This document shows, one piece after another, positions 10,356-20,919 of a DNA stretch of 64,000 nt (the first letter of the stretch is position 1; each line of letters opens with the position of its first letter). A program made the position numbers and the translations under genes. The notes beneath the pieces are model-generated. The model was not told where the DNA came from. It did not search any database and saw nothing but the letters and a program-made list of their open reading frames with translations. The stretch comes from Symbiodinium natans (Eukaryota > Sar > Dinophyceae > Suessiales > Symbiodiniaceae), in contig CAJNDS010000130.1 of assembly GCA_905221605.1 (NCBI GenBank), forward strand, positions 60,001-124,000. Direction: 5' to 3'.

Positions 10356-12816
10356 GCTCGGCTCGCTGTGGTAGTAGCTTTCGGCGTCCTCGTCCCGGTC
10401 CCACTCCCCGACTCCTTCTGCCCAGGGCTCGTACTCCTCGGCCGGTGGCTTGAAGCTCCAGGCCTGGCTAGGGGTTCGCAAGAGGGTTTAGGGTTTAGGG
10501 TTTAGGGTTTAGGGTTTAGGGTTTAGGGTTTAGGGTTTAGGGTTTAGGCTTTAGGGTTTAGGGTTTAGGGTTTAGGGTTTAGGGTTTAGGGTTGGGTAGT
10601 TTCATGGGCCCTTAATATGGTCCCTAACCTCCTTTAAACGGTTCTAATGTATGGGCCCTTGATTTGTATAGGGTATATATGGGGTCGCCTTTTAAGGGCC
10701 CATATTAAGGCGTCATGCAACTACCCGTAGAAATAATAAGAATATGAAACATCTATGAAAATATATTCAATGCTAATAAAGATCGGAATATGAAGAATAT
10801 GAGGAGCCTGAGAACGGCTGCAAGTTTGGACAGGTCGGGTGCAACTGAGATGCTAGGGTCTCTTGAGGGCCGCACGCAATTCTGCTTCTCTTGGGAATTT
10901 CGGGTTTGCCGAAGGGGGGGGGAAAGGGCAGGGGAAAAGATTGCCACTGCTATAAGCTTGTTGCTAATGCAGCTGACCATGTTATGAATATCAGTCATAT
11001 TCATAATCTTAGTAACCTGAACAATCTTAATGACACGAAGAACATTCATGATGGCAGTGCCCATGTAGATTCCTCCTCCTCGGCCTTAAATGAAGCTGAG
11101 GCTTTCAAGTCTATCCTGGGCCTTTTGTGGTAAACCCTAAACCCTAAACCCTAAACCCTCCGGCCCCCAAGTCGCTTGACCCAGGCCTCGCGGCCGAAGC
11201 GCAGACGGAACAAGCCCCCCTTGGTGGTGACCGCAGGGAACCTGAGCAGTTTGGGGCTTAGGGCAGCATGAACCCTAAACCCTAAGCCCTATATAAACCC
11301 TCTCTTGTTTTTGAGGAGAAGCCCAAAACCTAAAAACGCAAAACCTTGAAGCATGGGACACGCCAGCACCCAAGTCTAATGTGCAGGGCCCAGAGAGTCC
11401 CAGGGGTTCGCCTGAACCAAAAGCAGGCGGGCCCCAACCAGATCAAGCTCCCCCCAAACTTAAACCCAAAGAGCTCTGAGGAGCCTAAAAACCAAGAGTT
11501 GCACAGCCCTCTATCGATTCTCTCTTTTTCCCTCTCCGTCCGAAGCTTGCAAAAAACATTTCCTGATCCCGCAACCCAAATCCCCTCCAAGCATTTTTAA
11601 GCTCGCAAAATTGCACCTCGCAAATTGGCCACTGTTTACGAGGCACAAATCCCGACCATTTGGCTCGAAGTCCATGAAGTAGTCGGCCTCAGATGTATGA
11701 TACGGGTTTAGGGTTTAGGGTTTAGGGTCCAGGGTCTAGGGCTTAGGGTTCAGGGTTTAGGGTCCCAACCTGCCAAACGCCCACCAGCCCTCCACACACA
11801 CTCTCCCCCCCCCCCCCCAGCACCCCGCTTTGCACCCCTGTGATGCCAAGAACGCTACGGAAACATTTCTTGGGTCTAGGGTTTAGGGTTTGGGGTTTGG
11901 GGTTTAGGGTTTAGGGTTTAGACCAGGTGCTTCCTTCTCTGGGTACCAGGTGCCCTGGTGGGAGAGATGCATCTTGCCGCCGTTGTAGTCCAGCGCAAAG
12001 CCCAGCACGTCGCCTGGTTCCCACGGCCTCATCTGCACCTGCAACCGTTTAGGGCTCAGGGCAGCCTCTCCCAAAAGAAACACCCCAAACCCTAAACCCT
12101 AAACCCTAAACCCTAAACCCTAAACCCTTGCTATGTAAAGGTCTCAAAGGCAAAAGAGCCCATCACCGGCCTGCTCTGCCTTGCCCGCGTGGCTCTTCTC
12201 CATGATCCCACTGAGCCAACCTTCCCAGCACCTTAGCTGTCCAGTGCCTAACCCTAAACCCTAAACCCTAAACCCTAAACCCTAAACCCTAAACCCTAAA
12301 CCCTAAACCCTAGGGGTCTTAAAGGTTAACCTTTGGGATTCGAAGGGGAATCTACTAACCCAAAAAGGTTGAAGGTTACCTACTCACTCTACTACTAACT
12401 AAGGGGAATCTACTAACCCAAAAAGGTTAAAGGTTACCTACTCTACTACTAACTAAGGGGAATCTACTAACCCAAAAAAGGCTAAAGGCTTCCTACTCTA
12501 CTACTAAGGCACCAGCCCTCCCGGTGCCGGCCCAGATCCCGATCTCCTTCGAAGGCGGAGGTGGCCCAGCCGGCCTGTATCCACTCGAAACCTTGGGGTT
12601 ATGAATCAAACTCTTATAGCTGCCTTACTAAGAAACCCAATTTAAACCCTAAAAAAGGCTTTGAGGATCTGAAGTGTTACAGTAGAGCACCACAACAAGA
12701 AACGGGTCAGGAGCTGCATCTCGTGGTAGTACTTCCCGGTGCCTCGGCCAGCTTTCTCCTTCAGCCTCGCGGTCACCGGCTTCTTGAAGTCGGTCTCCTC
12801 ACCGAACTTCCCGAGC
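10356..12816 (-). CDS. SPRY domain exons
   Basis: Exons in order: 12816 to about 12704 (GRGTGKYYHEMQLL), 12574-12513 (AGWATSAFEGDRDLGR), an unresolved middle exon near 12235-12185, 12038-11931 (GDVLGFALDYNGGKMHLS), 11687-11617 (ADYFMDFEPNGRDLCLVN), 11241-11181 (FPAVTTKGGLFRLRFG), 10463-10356 (FKPPAEEYEPWAEG, then an acidic Asp/Glu stretch). These follow the SPRY order: GKYYxE strand, GWAT, GDVLGFALD, FPAV, RFG. The joins 11931/11687 (GC donor), 11617/11241 and 11181/10463 are phase-consistent. SPRY domains bind partner proteins. Ankyrin exons lie directly upstream on the same strand, so an ankyrin-SPRY protein is likely. Introns hold CCCTAAA arrays and family B elements. The domain call is firm; the middle exon and the donor near 12704 are not. 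Confidence 0.8.
10493..10594. repeat. interstitial telomere-like array (TTTAGGG x14)
   Basis: Lies in the intron upstream (minus sense) of the exon at 10463-10356, starting about 30 bp from its acceptor. Confidence 0.95.
10594..10728. mobile_element. foldback element with GGGTAGTT ends
   Basis: GGGTAGTTTCATGGGCCC and CTTAATATGG at the left are mirrored by CCATATTAAGG and CATGCAACTACCC at the right. No coding capacity. It is the only clear copy of this family that I saw. Confidence 0.5.
11700..11930. other. intron with telomere-like runs
   Basis: Between SPRY exons 11931 and 11687. Contains a mixed TTTAGGG/TCTAGGG/TTCAGGG run (11703-11764), a C-tract (11806-11818) and TTTAGGG/TTTGGGG (11877-11922). 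The last ends only a few bases from the GCACCT donor (11930-11925). Confidence 0.7.
12090..12312. repeat. two interstitial telomere-like arrays (CCCTAAA)
   Basis: CCCTAAA units at 12090-12128 and 12248-12312 bracket the poorly resolved middle SPRY exon (about 12185-12235). Confidence 0.9.
12312..12508. mobile_element. family B element, internally triplicated
   Basis: AAAGGTTAACCTTT palindrome, then GGGGAATCTACTAACCC, AAAAAGGTT and a GTTACCTACTC..ACTAC end; the last part is repeated three times. The right end, read on the minus strand, is CTTAGTAGTAGAGTAGG and starts three bases inside the GT donor (12512) of the SPRY exon 12574-12513, so the element fills the 5' part of that intron. Confidence 0.65.
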
Positions 12817-12822
12817 CTGAGC

Positions 12823-12928
12823 CTTAGTTGCCCAGTAACCTGGGGGGAATTCAAGGTGAACCTTTGGGGTGATAAGGGGATCATACTACCCCCAAAAAGG
12901 TGAAAGGTTACCTACTCTACTACTAGGG
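12823..12928. mobile_element. family B element next to a splice acceptor
   Basis: Starts CTTAGTTGCCCAGTAACC and ends GTTACCTACTCTACTACTA. On the minus strand its end reads GGGCAACTAAGG and is followed directly by CTCAG and the SPRY exon that begins at 12816. It separates the ankyrin exon (13272-12973) from the SPRY exons. Confidence 0.65.
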
Positions 12929-12972
12929 AGCAGATTCCGGCTGAGCTTGTGGCTCTGCGAGCTTGCGCCCAC

Positions 12973-15900
12973 CTGCTCTTCAAGCAGGCTGACCAGATCC
13001 CGATGGCCCGGCTGGGTCAGCTTGCAGGCTACGTGAAAGGCGCGCTGCATATCCAGTTTTTTTATCTTTGACCCAGAGCCGGCTTGTAGCAGCCACTCCA
13101 CCGCATTCTTCTGCCCAGCCCTGGCAGCAGCCACAAGAGCCAAGTCCCCATTGTGGCTCCGCTTGCCTAGGTCGCAGCCGGCAGTCTGCAGCAGCTGCAG
13201 CGCCTCGGTGTTGCCGGCGCGGGCCGCGAAGAAGGTGGGCAGCTCGCCCTCGCTGGTTGCCGCTGTGAAATCCTGGCGCGACGGGCCAGGAAGCAAAAGA
13301 AAACGGGAAGCCCAGGCACCAAGGGAAAGTAAGCAAAGCAGTTCCTGAACTTTAAACCCTTTTGCACTAAAGCCCTAAAACCCTAAAACCCTAAAACCAT
13401 AAAACCCCAAAACCCTAAAACCTAAACCCCTAAACCCTTTAAGCCCAGAAGCGCAACCAGCAGTCTGCAGCACCTTCAGGGTTGCGACGACAGCTTTGGC
13501 CTCTCGAGGTGATAAACGACACCACTCCGACAACTTCGTGGTGCTGTCCGCATTGCAGTGGACTTACCAGGGCATAGAGGTTTAGGGTTTAGGGTTTAGG
13601 GTTTAGGGTTAGGGTAGTGTTTTTTCCAGCCGTGCTGTGAACGTTGAAGAACAACGTACAGCTGGAGGGCTAACAAGGAGAGTGCTGGTGGCAACAAGCC
13701 ATTCGAACACATGCACCAGACGCACGGAACATCTCGGAACTAGACGCTTCAAGCTCACGCGAAAGCATGCGAACCCCGCGGAATGCACATCGGAAGCGCA
13801 CCACGAAACCAGGCGAAACAGCAGAAACGTGTCGTACCTTTCGGGCTCCCGACGCCCTTCTTGCGGCAGCTTCTGAGAGCTCCTTTTAAACTCTCAACCC
13901 TACTTGAAGATTCCTGGGTAGCTTAAGTAAGGTAACAAGTACTCTTAAACAGGGTACAACTCTAGTTACCCTACTTCTAAGATTAGTTACAAGTATACGT
14001 ACCCTTCAGAGGGTTATAAACATAGTTATAGCTACCCTACTTACAAGAACGAAGCTCCAAGCAGCACGAGCCCGTGCCATAGGTCGCCAGGAGCCAGGAG
14101 CGAGGACATTCCGACTCGTGGTTTACTGCTTTTTGCTTAAGAACCCTCTCCACAAAAATGAAAAATATCTTCCTTGTAAGGGCAATATAGGGATTATAAA
14201 TCATTGGATATCTTCGGGAAACTGTTTGTAGGTAGGAAGGTAGCTGGTAACGGCTTTGCTGTGTTTCTTCGGAAAAAGGAAAATCTTTGCTTGTTGAGGA
14301 GTTCACCCTAAACCCTAAACCCTAAACCCTGAACCCTAAACCCTAAACCCTTAGTAGCTGTAAGGGGATCGCGGAGCCCTTGGGTGCCCCTCAGCTTCCC
14401 AAGAGGCCGCCGCTGGCTGAGGCTACGCAAGACCGAAGCTGAAACCCTCAACCCTAATCCCAAACACCCTAAACCCTAAACCCTAAACCCTAAGCCCTAC
14501 ACCCTGAATACGGGCTCTGCAGGAGCACGTTTGCTGGCTGAGGAGCTTGAGACCCACTCTGACACATCCCGAACGCGGCATTAGAGCTCCTGATAGCTCC
14601 GTGACAAGCCAGCGTGCAAGCAGGGCTAAACGAAGGCTAAACAACAGAAGCCTTGGCAACCATAGCATAGTTCTTCCCCATACGAGATGCAAAACGAACA
14701 GCACAGGCCGTCGCACCCCGAAGTCTCAGTAACCCTAAGCCCTCTCAGTAACCCTAAGCCCTAAACCTACAGAGCACTGTTCTGCTTTCCCGTCGCCTCA
14801 GGACCCGAAGCATCACCACAACGCTGCAGCAAAGATTGAACGTCCTCCCGGCGAACTTTCGGAGGGTTTAGAGCCCGGAGTTGAAGATCAGGGTTTAGGG
14901 TTTAGGGTTTAGGGTTTAGGGTTGAGGGTTGAGGGTTTAGGGTTGAGGGTTGAGGGTTGAGGGTTGAGGGTTTAGGCCAGCAATGGCGGAACAGTACTGC
15001 TACCCCCGGATGTGCGCATTTTGAAAGGAACACTCTCACGTTCTAGTGACAGTCAGGTAACTGTTGCATGCAGTGCCTTGCAGGCGTGCCCCTCGTTCAC
15101 CTGCGATTTGACCACAAACTTCTTGCAGCATTTCAGCTAGGAATAACCTCCATACTTCACCCACCGTGGTGTTCCAGCCATTGCGTATGCATGTCAGCAT
15201 GGCAGCTCATGGTCACGAATACTTCAGTCCTCCACCTGCACAGCCTGCGCTGCAGCGCCATGCCGCACCAGCAAATCCACGGCTTCGTGAGAGCCAAGCC
15301 GCGAAGCAAGCACCAGGGGCGTGCGCCCGTAGTCGTCACGTGCGTTGCTGTCTGCGCCGAACTGCAGCAGCAACCGGCAAATCTCCAGGTGCGACTCCGT
15401 GAAGTCAGTGATCGGTGACAAGGCTTTGTGGAGTGGCCGCTCCTAAGTCCATGACATGGGTGATGCTGGGCTATGTTGCACGGCATGTGGGTTCAGAGCA
15501 GGCGCACACTGGTAAGGGGCCGGCTCTGATTTCGTTGGGCGAATTGGGATCCGCGTAGTGCTTGAGCAGCTCACGCACTGATTGCACATCACCATCTCGG
15601 CAATGCCTTGGCAAGCCCGAGTCCCCCGAAAACATTCATAGAATAACACTCAGACATACTCACATTGGCATCGTATCAAACATCCTGCTGAGAGGTACTT
15701 GCCTTACGATGAACTGAGTAAGCATCACACTCCGAAAAACCTTCCACGAGACCAAAGAGAGCAAAACCATACAAACCATTAGGCACCTGGCTACTCTGCA
15801 CTTTTCAGTGCTTCAGGTTTCAAGTCGGACGACAAAGGCCATGATCATAGTTGCGGAGTTCATAAGCCCCCAAAAGTGTACACTTTCAGTTCTATAGGGG

Positions 15901-17852
15901 ATTGTAGTACCCCAAAAAGTGTAAGGTGCACTCACTCAGTTAGTACATGATGCTGCCAGGTTGCCCTAGCAGTTGGCTGCTCGGTTTCAGCTTATCCTGC
16001 ACCACCTTCTTCAGATTGTCTTGGACATCCTGCAGGTGGCTGATTCCAGCGACCTGGCTTAGGGTTTATGGAGCTTAGGGTTCAGGGTTCAGGGTTTAGG
16101 GTTCAGGGCTCAGGGTTCAGGGTTCAGGGTTTAGGGTTTAGGATTTAGGGTCTCTGGGAGAGGGCGCGCCTCGTCTCCCACCTCACCACCCCCGACCACG
16201 TAGTTGCTCGTTGTCAGCATCCCCGAGACCCTTTGTTTTGAACCCAGACTCATTCCCCTAAACCCTAAACCCCTGAACTCCTAAACTCCTAAAGCCGAAA
16301 CTCCTGAACTCCTAAATTCCTAAACCCTAAACTCCCGAACTCCTGAACTCCTAAACTCCTGAACTCCTAAACTCCGAAACCCTAAACCCTACCATGCCAC
16401 AGCTTCGTTGAAAGTCAAAAAGATCCCTCGCACCTGCGACAGGGTGCAGACCGCCCGCCCAATGAACTCACTGTCGGGCTGGCTCCTCAGCTGCAAGAGG
16501 CCTCGGCAACATGGGGGTTCACGATGTTAGGGGTACCCTTTTTGGGGTACTTATTTAGAAGGGAATCTGACTATTTGGGGGTCCCTTATTCTCATAAACC
16601 CCCACATCGGTGCTCCAAGGACGACAGAGAACTTGGGAGAACCAGAGCTTTGCAAACCGTCATGTGTAGGAGTTTATTTAAGTGTCAAGTCTACATGCAA
16701 TGATGATTTATGGGTACTGTTCTAGTGTGGGGGTGTGTCTAGTATACATGCAATGATGATGTGCAGGCACTAGGGTGGGGGAGGAGTCTTCCCAGTTCCA
16801 GCCACGATCTCGTTGCGGCCAGGGCTCCTTGCATCAAGGGCACGATGCTCGCGTGGTCTTCCATATCCACTTGGGCCTGGTTTAGGGTTTAGGGTTTGGG
16901 GTCTTTTTGGGTTTTGGGTTTTGGGTTTAGGGTTTAGGGTTTAGGGTTTAGGGTTTAGGGTTTAGGGTTTAGGGTTTAGGGCCTTGTGCTCGAGGAGCAG
17001 CCACATCGCACGCTCGTAGCCTCCCTCCATCGCCTGCGCAGTCGTAACTGCGCTACAGGGAGGGATGGGCTTCTTGGAGGTTCAGGGGGGGTTTAGGGTT
17101 TAGGGTTTAGGGTGTAGGGTTTAGGGTTTAGGGCTTAGGGTTTAGGGTTTAGGGCTTAGGGTTTAGGGTTTAGGGTTGCAAGTAGGAATTCAGCAGGGGC
17201 AGGACAACTATGATAGATTATATGATTTTGCAATAGTTAACCTTCCTCAAGGTACTCTGCATCCTACTAAAAGCCACCCAGTAACCTTGAAGAACCTTCG
17301 TGTATGCTGAGAAACTTCTCGAGCCGGCAGGACGGCTTCCTCTACTCGCCGCCGTAACCTCATGACGGGAGCCCCTGAAATTTCAGTTTCATCATATGGC
17401 AATGAGCTTACGTAGCGTGAGCTCCTTCCAAGACACAGTCCACCGCAACCTTCAACGGCCTTGACAACCATTTATCTGAGACCCGGAAAGGAGCCACTTT
17501 CAGCGCCTTGTGCAATGCGGTCTGGCCCAAGGACTCATCTCTCACATTCACATTCGCGCCATGTTCCAGGAAGATGCTCCTTGCACGCAGACACTACGCC
17601 TCCGTGCCAAATCCTGTCCACCCCAATCCTGACCCCTAACACTTGCTCTGCCTTAGGATCCTTTTCTTTATGAAAAGCCTGTTTTTACCCAGGACTTCTT
17701 TACATAAACCCTAAACCTAAACCCTAAACCCCTAAGCCCTAAGCCGGGTTTGTTGAGTGAACCCCACTGACCGGGGCGAGCGTCATGAGCTCCGAGTTGC
17801 CTGTCTGGGCTGCCTTCAGCAGCAAAGGCGTCTTGCTGCTGCTCAGAATGTC
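12973..17852 (-). CDS. ankyrin-repeat exons
   Basis: Exons in order: 17852-17772 (KTPLLLKAAQTGNSELM), 17579-17483 (FLEHGANVNVRDESLGQT, then ALHKAL), 17033-16983 (AMEGGYERAMWLLLEHK), 16876 to about 16794 (IVPLMQGALAATRSWLELG), 15443-15236 (HLEICRLLLQFGADSNAR, then DYGRTPLVLASRLGSHEAV), 14855-14805 (RREDVQSLLQRCGDAS), 13543-13474 (LSPREAKAVVATLK), 13272-12973 (GNTEALQLLQTAGCDLGK, then NGDLALVAAARAGQKNAVEW). These carry the ankyrin TPL..A, LLL and GA(D/N) signature; ankyrin repeats mediate protein binding. Exon 13272-12973 is exactly 100 codons, phase 0. Non-ankyrin exons lie among them: 16490-16434 (LRSQPDSEFIGRAVCTLSQ), about 16225-16185 (MLTTSNYVVGGGE) and 16053 to about 15952 (ISHLQDVQDNLKKVVQDKL). 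Some phase joins are unresolved, so small exons are probably missing. Confidence 0.75.
13371..13440. repeat. octamer variant array (CCCTAAAA)
   Basis: CCCTAAAA units with one extra A relative to the usual heptamer, in the intron between the ankyrin exons at 13474 and 13272. Confidence 0.8.
13580..14500. other. intronic stretch with a family A element
   Basis: Contains a short TTTAGGG run (13581-13612), a diverged family A element (13902-14060, CTTGAAGATTCCTGGGTAG to GAAGCTCCAAG) and CCCTAAA runs (14308-14352, 14468-14505). Open frames at 13637-13876 and 14037-14306 have no recognisable motif. Confidence 0.55.
14890..14975. repeat. telomere-like array (TTTAGGG / TTGAGGG)
   Basis: TTTAGGG units pass into TTGAGGG variants. 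It begins 35 bp from the acceptor of the ankyrin exon 14855-14805. Confidence 0.9.
15866..15948. mobile_element. short foldback element related to family B
   Basis: CCCCCAAAAGTGTACACTTTCAG, GGGGATTGTAGTACCCC and AAAAAGTGTAAGGTGCAC repeat the family B layout (internal palindrome, GGGGATT..ACCCC core, inverted end) with different end sequences. Confidence 0.45.
16074..16390. repeat. telomere-derived variant repeats
   Basis: TTCAGGG/TTTAGGG mixture at 16074-16150 and a run of AACTCCT variants at 16264-16385. A possible small exon (MLTTSNYVVGGGE, minus strand, about 16225-16185) lies between them. Confidence 0.7.
16512..16610. mobile_element. family D foldback element
   Basis: GGGGGTTCACGATGTTAGGGG at the left and CTCATAAACCCCCA at the right are inverted. 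It ends about 22 bp upstream, in sense, of the acceptor for the exon 16490-16434. Confidence 0.55.
16879..17178. repeat. telomere-like arrays flanking an ankyrin exon
   Basis: TTTAGGG, with some TTTTGGG, at 16879-16981 and TTTAGGG/CTTAGGG at 17091-17178. The first array ends inside the GC donor context of the ankyrin exon 17033-16983: on the minus strand the intron begins GCCCTAAACCC, so the repeat supplies the intron's 5' end. Confidence 0.9.
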
Positions 17853-18059
17853 CTCAATTTAGGGTCTTGGGTTGAGGGTTTAGGGTTCAGGGTTTAGAGC
17901 TTGCCCCAAAGGAATGTAGGGTTTCGACTCTCGCACTGACGCAATAGCGGGCGAGGGTACATTTAAGGGTTGCGGTCTCGGGGTGTTTGAACTGCAGGGT
18001 CGGTCTAGAGACTGTTGTTCTCGGTTCCGGGGTTCAGGGCTTTGGTCTTTTTCCTCTCC

Positions 18060-18300
18060 TGCACTGAGGGTTTAGGATTTAGGGTTTAGGGTTTAGGGTT
18101 TAGGGTTTAGGGGTTAGGGTTTAGGGTTTAGGGTTTTGGGCCAGGACTCTCTGGTGCGCCTGGAACCCTGGAAGCTGCAGCAGTCAAGCCCTGTTTGAAC
18201 ACCGGACACGCAACCCGAACCCCTAAACCCTAAACCCTAAACCCTAATGCCTAAACCCTAAACCCTAAACCCTAAACCCTAAACCCTAAACCCCAAACCC
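18060..18300. repeat. paired telomere-like arrays in opposite orientations
   Basis: TTTAGGG at 18068-18138 and CCCTAAA at 18217-18300 face each other. The second array ends next to the GTGGGT donor (18302) of the exon 18350-18303. A weak exon-like frame (LPGFQAHQRVLAQ) lies between them. Confidence 0.9.
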
Positions 18301-18302
18301 AC

Positions 18303-19338
18303 CGAAGGCCACTCCTTCAGCTGCTTGTCGGCATCATGCCCAAGGTGATCCTGTCGCGAAGCTGGAGTGACTTTGTTGGCTGAGCGCTCGTTTTCCCCCC
18401 CCCCCCCCGTTTTGTTCTTCTGTTTTGCACTATATTTTGTTTCCATTTATGTTCTTTTTTTAAGGGGGGTTTGGGGGCTTAGGGCTGCATATCTAAACTT
18501 GGGATGATGCCCCTTTTAGCACAGGCCCCGTAGTTAGGAAGATCCCAAACGGCCCGCTATCCATATCAGAAACATACAGTGAGGGAAATTCGGGACTTGG
18601 GTACGGGATATCCTTTCAAAAAGGAAACCCCTTAAAGGATGATGAGGACCCGAAATCCCTAATTCCCAAGAAGTACTTGCAGTCTTGTACTGACAGCCTG
18701 AAGACCTCAACCAGCCACCTCCTGATCTTTTGAGCACGGAACTCTCAATCTTAAGTTGTGCACCCTCGACGGCCGTGCCCGAGACCCGCCGACGAAAGAC
18801 TCTACCACAACTCCTCCCTGAACCCTAAACCCTAAACCCTATCCCTAAACCCTAAACCCTAAACCCATGCTCAGGGCCCCTAGTGTAGTCAATTTAAGGG
18901 TAGGTCTATTCTCTCAAGGGGTATCCGGCTCCCTCAACCCTACCTACCCCTGAAGCCTTGGTTCAAACCCTTTCTCCCAAAAGCGTACGTTAAGGCTTAA
19001 GAGACCATACCTTGAACCCTGAGCCCCCTAAACCCAAAACCTAAACCCAAACCCTTCTGCGCGGAACCCAACCCCTGAGCCCTCTCTCTCCTAAATCCTA
19101 AGCCCTCAGAGTTTAGGGTGCGGGTTCCTGCTGCATAAACCCCTGCACACCCTAAGGCCCAAGCAGCCCTAAACCCTAAACCCTAAACCCTAAACCCTAA
19201 CCCCAAACCCTAAACCCCCAAAGGGTCCTTGCCCCACTTCAGGATGTTCCGCGCGCGCTTCACCGCCTCGGTGCTGGTGTCGGCGACTGCGGCCGCCAGC
19301 TCCCGCGCCACTTCGAAGGTTCGGTGCCCACTCCCCTC
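18303..19338 (-). CDS. two linker exons, unidentified
   Basis: Exon 19338 to about 19220 reads FEVARELAAAVADTSTEA, then RARNILKWGKDPL, a helical segment. Exon 18350-18303 (16 codons, phase 0) reads DHLGHDADKQLKEWPS. They lie between the RelA/SpoT-like exons (ending 20920) and the first ankyrin exon (17852), same strand, so they probably link the two domains. The first is followed at once by GGGGGTTTAGGG, so its donor may be the GT of a telomere-like unit. No domain recognised in either. Confidence 0.6.
18490..18620. mobile_element. family C-like foldback element (diverged)
   Basis: AACTTGGGATGATGCCCCTTT resembles the family C end; the right end is not clear. It lies in the intron between 19220 and 18350. 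Confidence 0.35.
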
Positions 19339-19352
19339 CTGTGCAACTTGCG

Positions 19353-19531
19353 GTTTAGGGTTTAGGGTTTAGGGTTTAGGGTTTAGGGTTTAGGGTTTAG
19401 GGTTTAGGTTTAGGGTTTAGGGGTTAGGGGTTAGGGGTTAGGGTTTAGGGTTTAGGGTTTAGGGTTTAGGGTTTAGGGTTTAGGGTTTAGGGTTTAGGGT
19501 TTAGGGTTTAGGGTTTAGGGTTTAGGGTTCC
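19353..19531. repeat. interstitial telomere-like array (TTTAGGG x~24)
   Basis: One of the longest arrays, with TTAGGGG variants in the middle. It begins 15 bp beyond the exon start at 19338, so it sits in the 3' end of the upstream intron. Confidence 0.95.
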
Positions 19532-20915
19532 GGGTTCCGGGGTTCGGGGTTAGGGGCTAGGGGTTTCGGGATTTATATAGGGATTTGGGGGTTTGGGGTT
19601 TATGTAGCGATTTAGGGTTTAAGGGCTAAAGCTCTTGTAAGGGCTTCAAAGAGTTTCAGGGTTTAAGGGTTTTGCCTTTAGGGTTTCGGGTTTAAGGGCA
19701 CTGGCTGATTGGCGAGTGAAGGGGGGGGGGGGGGGTAAGGGTGGTTTGTTGAAAAAGGAGGGGACGGAGAATTTTTGCTGTGGAAGTGAATGGAGGTGAT
19801 AACTATGGGGAGGAGATCAAAGTTAGTCCCCTGTCTGGGACCTCCTTTGTCTACTTCCGAGCGCGGCAATTGCCCATCATCTCTAACCCCTACATCCCCC
19901 TTGCAGGGCTTGCTGGGGAGTGAGTAGGTAAAGTGCCTTGGGGCTTGTATAGACAGGGCGTTGGAACCATGCGTGTTTTGGGTTTAGGGTCATTCGGCGG
20001 GCTTCCGTATAGCTAACTCTACCCTGAACCTGGACGTAACGTAAACGAAGCTTGAGGAGTGTTCCTGAATACTCCTCCTGGAACGGTATGGTTTTCCAAA
20101 AGTCTTTCAATATAATCACAACGTCTAAAGTCTAAAGTCTTGTTTAACGTTTCGGGGGGGGATCCACGAAACAACTCAAAGTCTCCAAAGAGTCTTAAAG
20201 CATGGAGGCAGGAACGGCAAAGCCAAAAAGGTTTAGGGTTTACGGTTAAGGGTTTAGGGTTTAGGGTTTAGGGCCAGACACAAGTCCATCTAAAAGTCCT
20301 GGGAAAATCTCACAAAGTTTCCAGAGAAGGGGGGAGGCCGCAAGACATGCTCTCCAGACTTGTTTCAGGCTCCTGCCAGCCAAGACTTCTCCCGAGACTT
20401 TTCCGGAGACTTGCTTCAGATTTGTTAATGACTTTCGTCCCTAAACAAAACTCCGGATAGCCTTGTTCACACGATGTTGTTTCAAACTTGTTCGAGACTG
20501 CGGAGCTCATTCCACCAGCGGTAAACACATGCACAAGTTTAGGGAGCTGGGGTTTCGGGTGTAGGGCGACAGTAGAAAGCGCCGCCGAATCCTTGATGTA
20601 GATCATGCCCGCCACGTTGAGCCTTAACGGAAGACTGCTTCGCCGTCTCTGCCTTTGGGGGGAACCCTTCTGCTCTACGCCTTTTACGCAAGGGAGCGCC
20701 TCGAATGTGATATCAGCGTCTCTCTTCCAACAGATTTGCGCGCACACCCTCGAAAACCAACCTTCGCCCTAACCTTAAACCAGACTCAACCTTGAGCCAC
20801 TTCTTGGACTAAACTCTAATACCCCCCAATACCCTTAATACCCCTAATACCCCGAATACCCCGTAATGACCCAAATACCACAGCCCTAGCACCCCTAACA
20901 CCCCTAACACCCCTG
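19532..20915. other. long inferred intron, no firm exon
   Basis: Decayed GGGTTT sequence, a G-tract (19722-19736), a short TTTAGGG run (20231-20272) and an AC-rich run of CCCCTAAC and CCCCTAAT units (20820-20915). A minus-strand frame at 20747-20310 is open for 145 codons but shows no domain; LRLNVAGMIYIKDSAAL within it faintly recalls the strand of exon 21005-20920 and could be a decayed exon. Confidence 0.5.
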
Positions 20916-20919
20916 ACAC

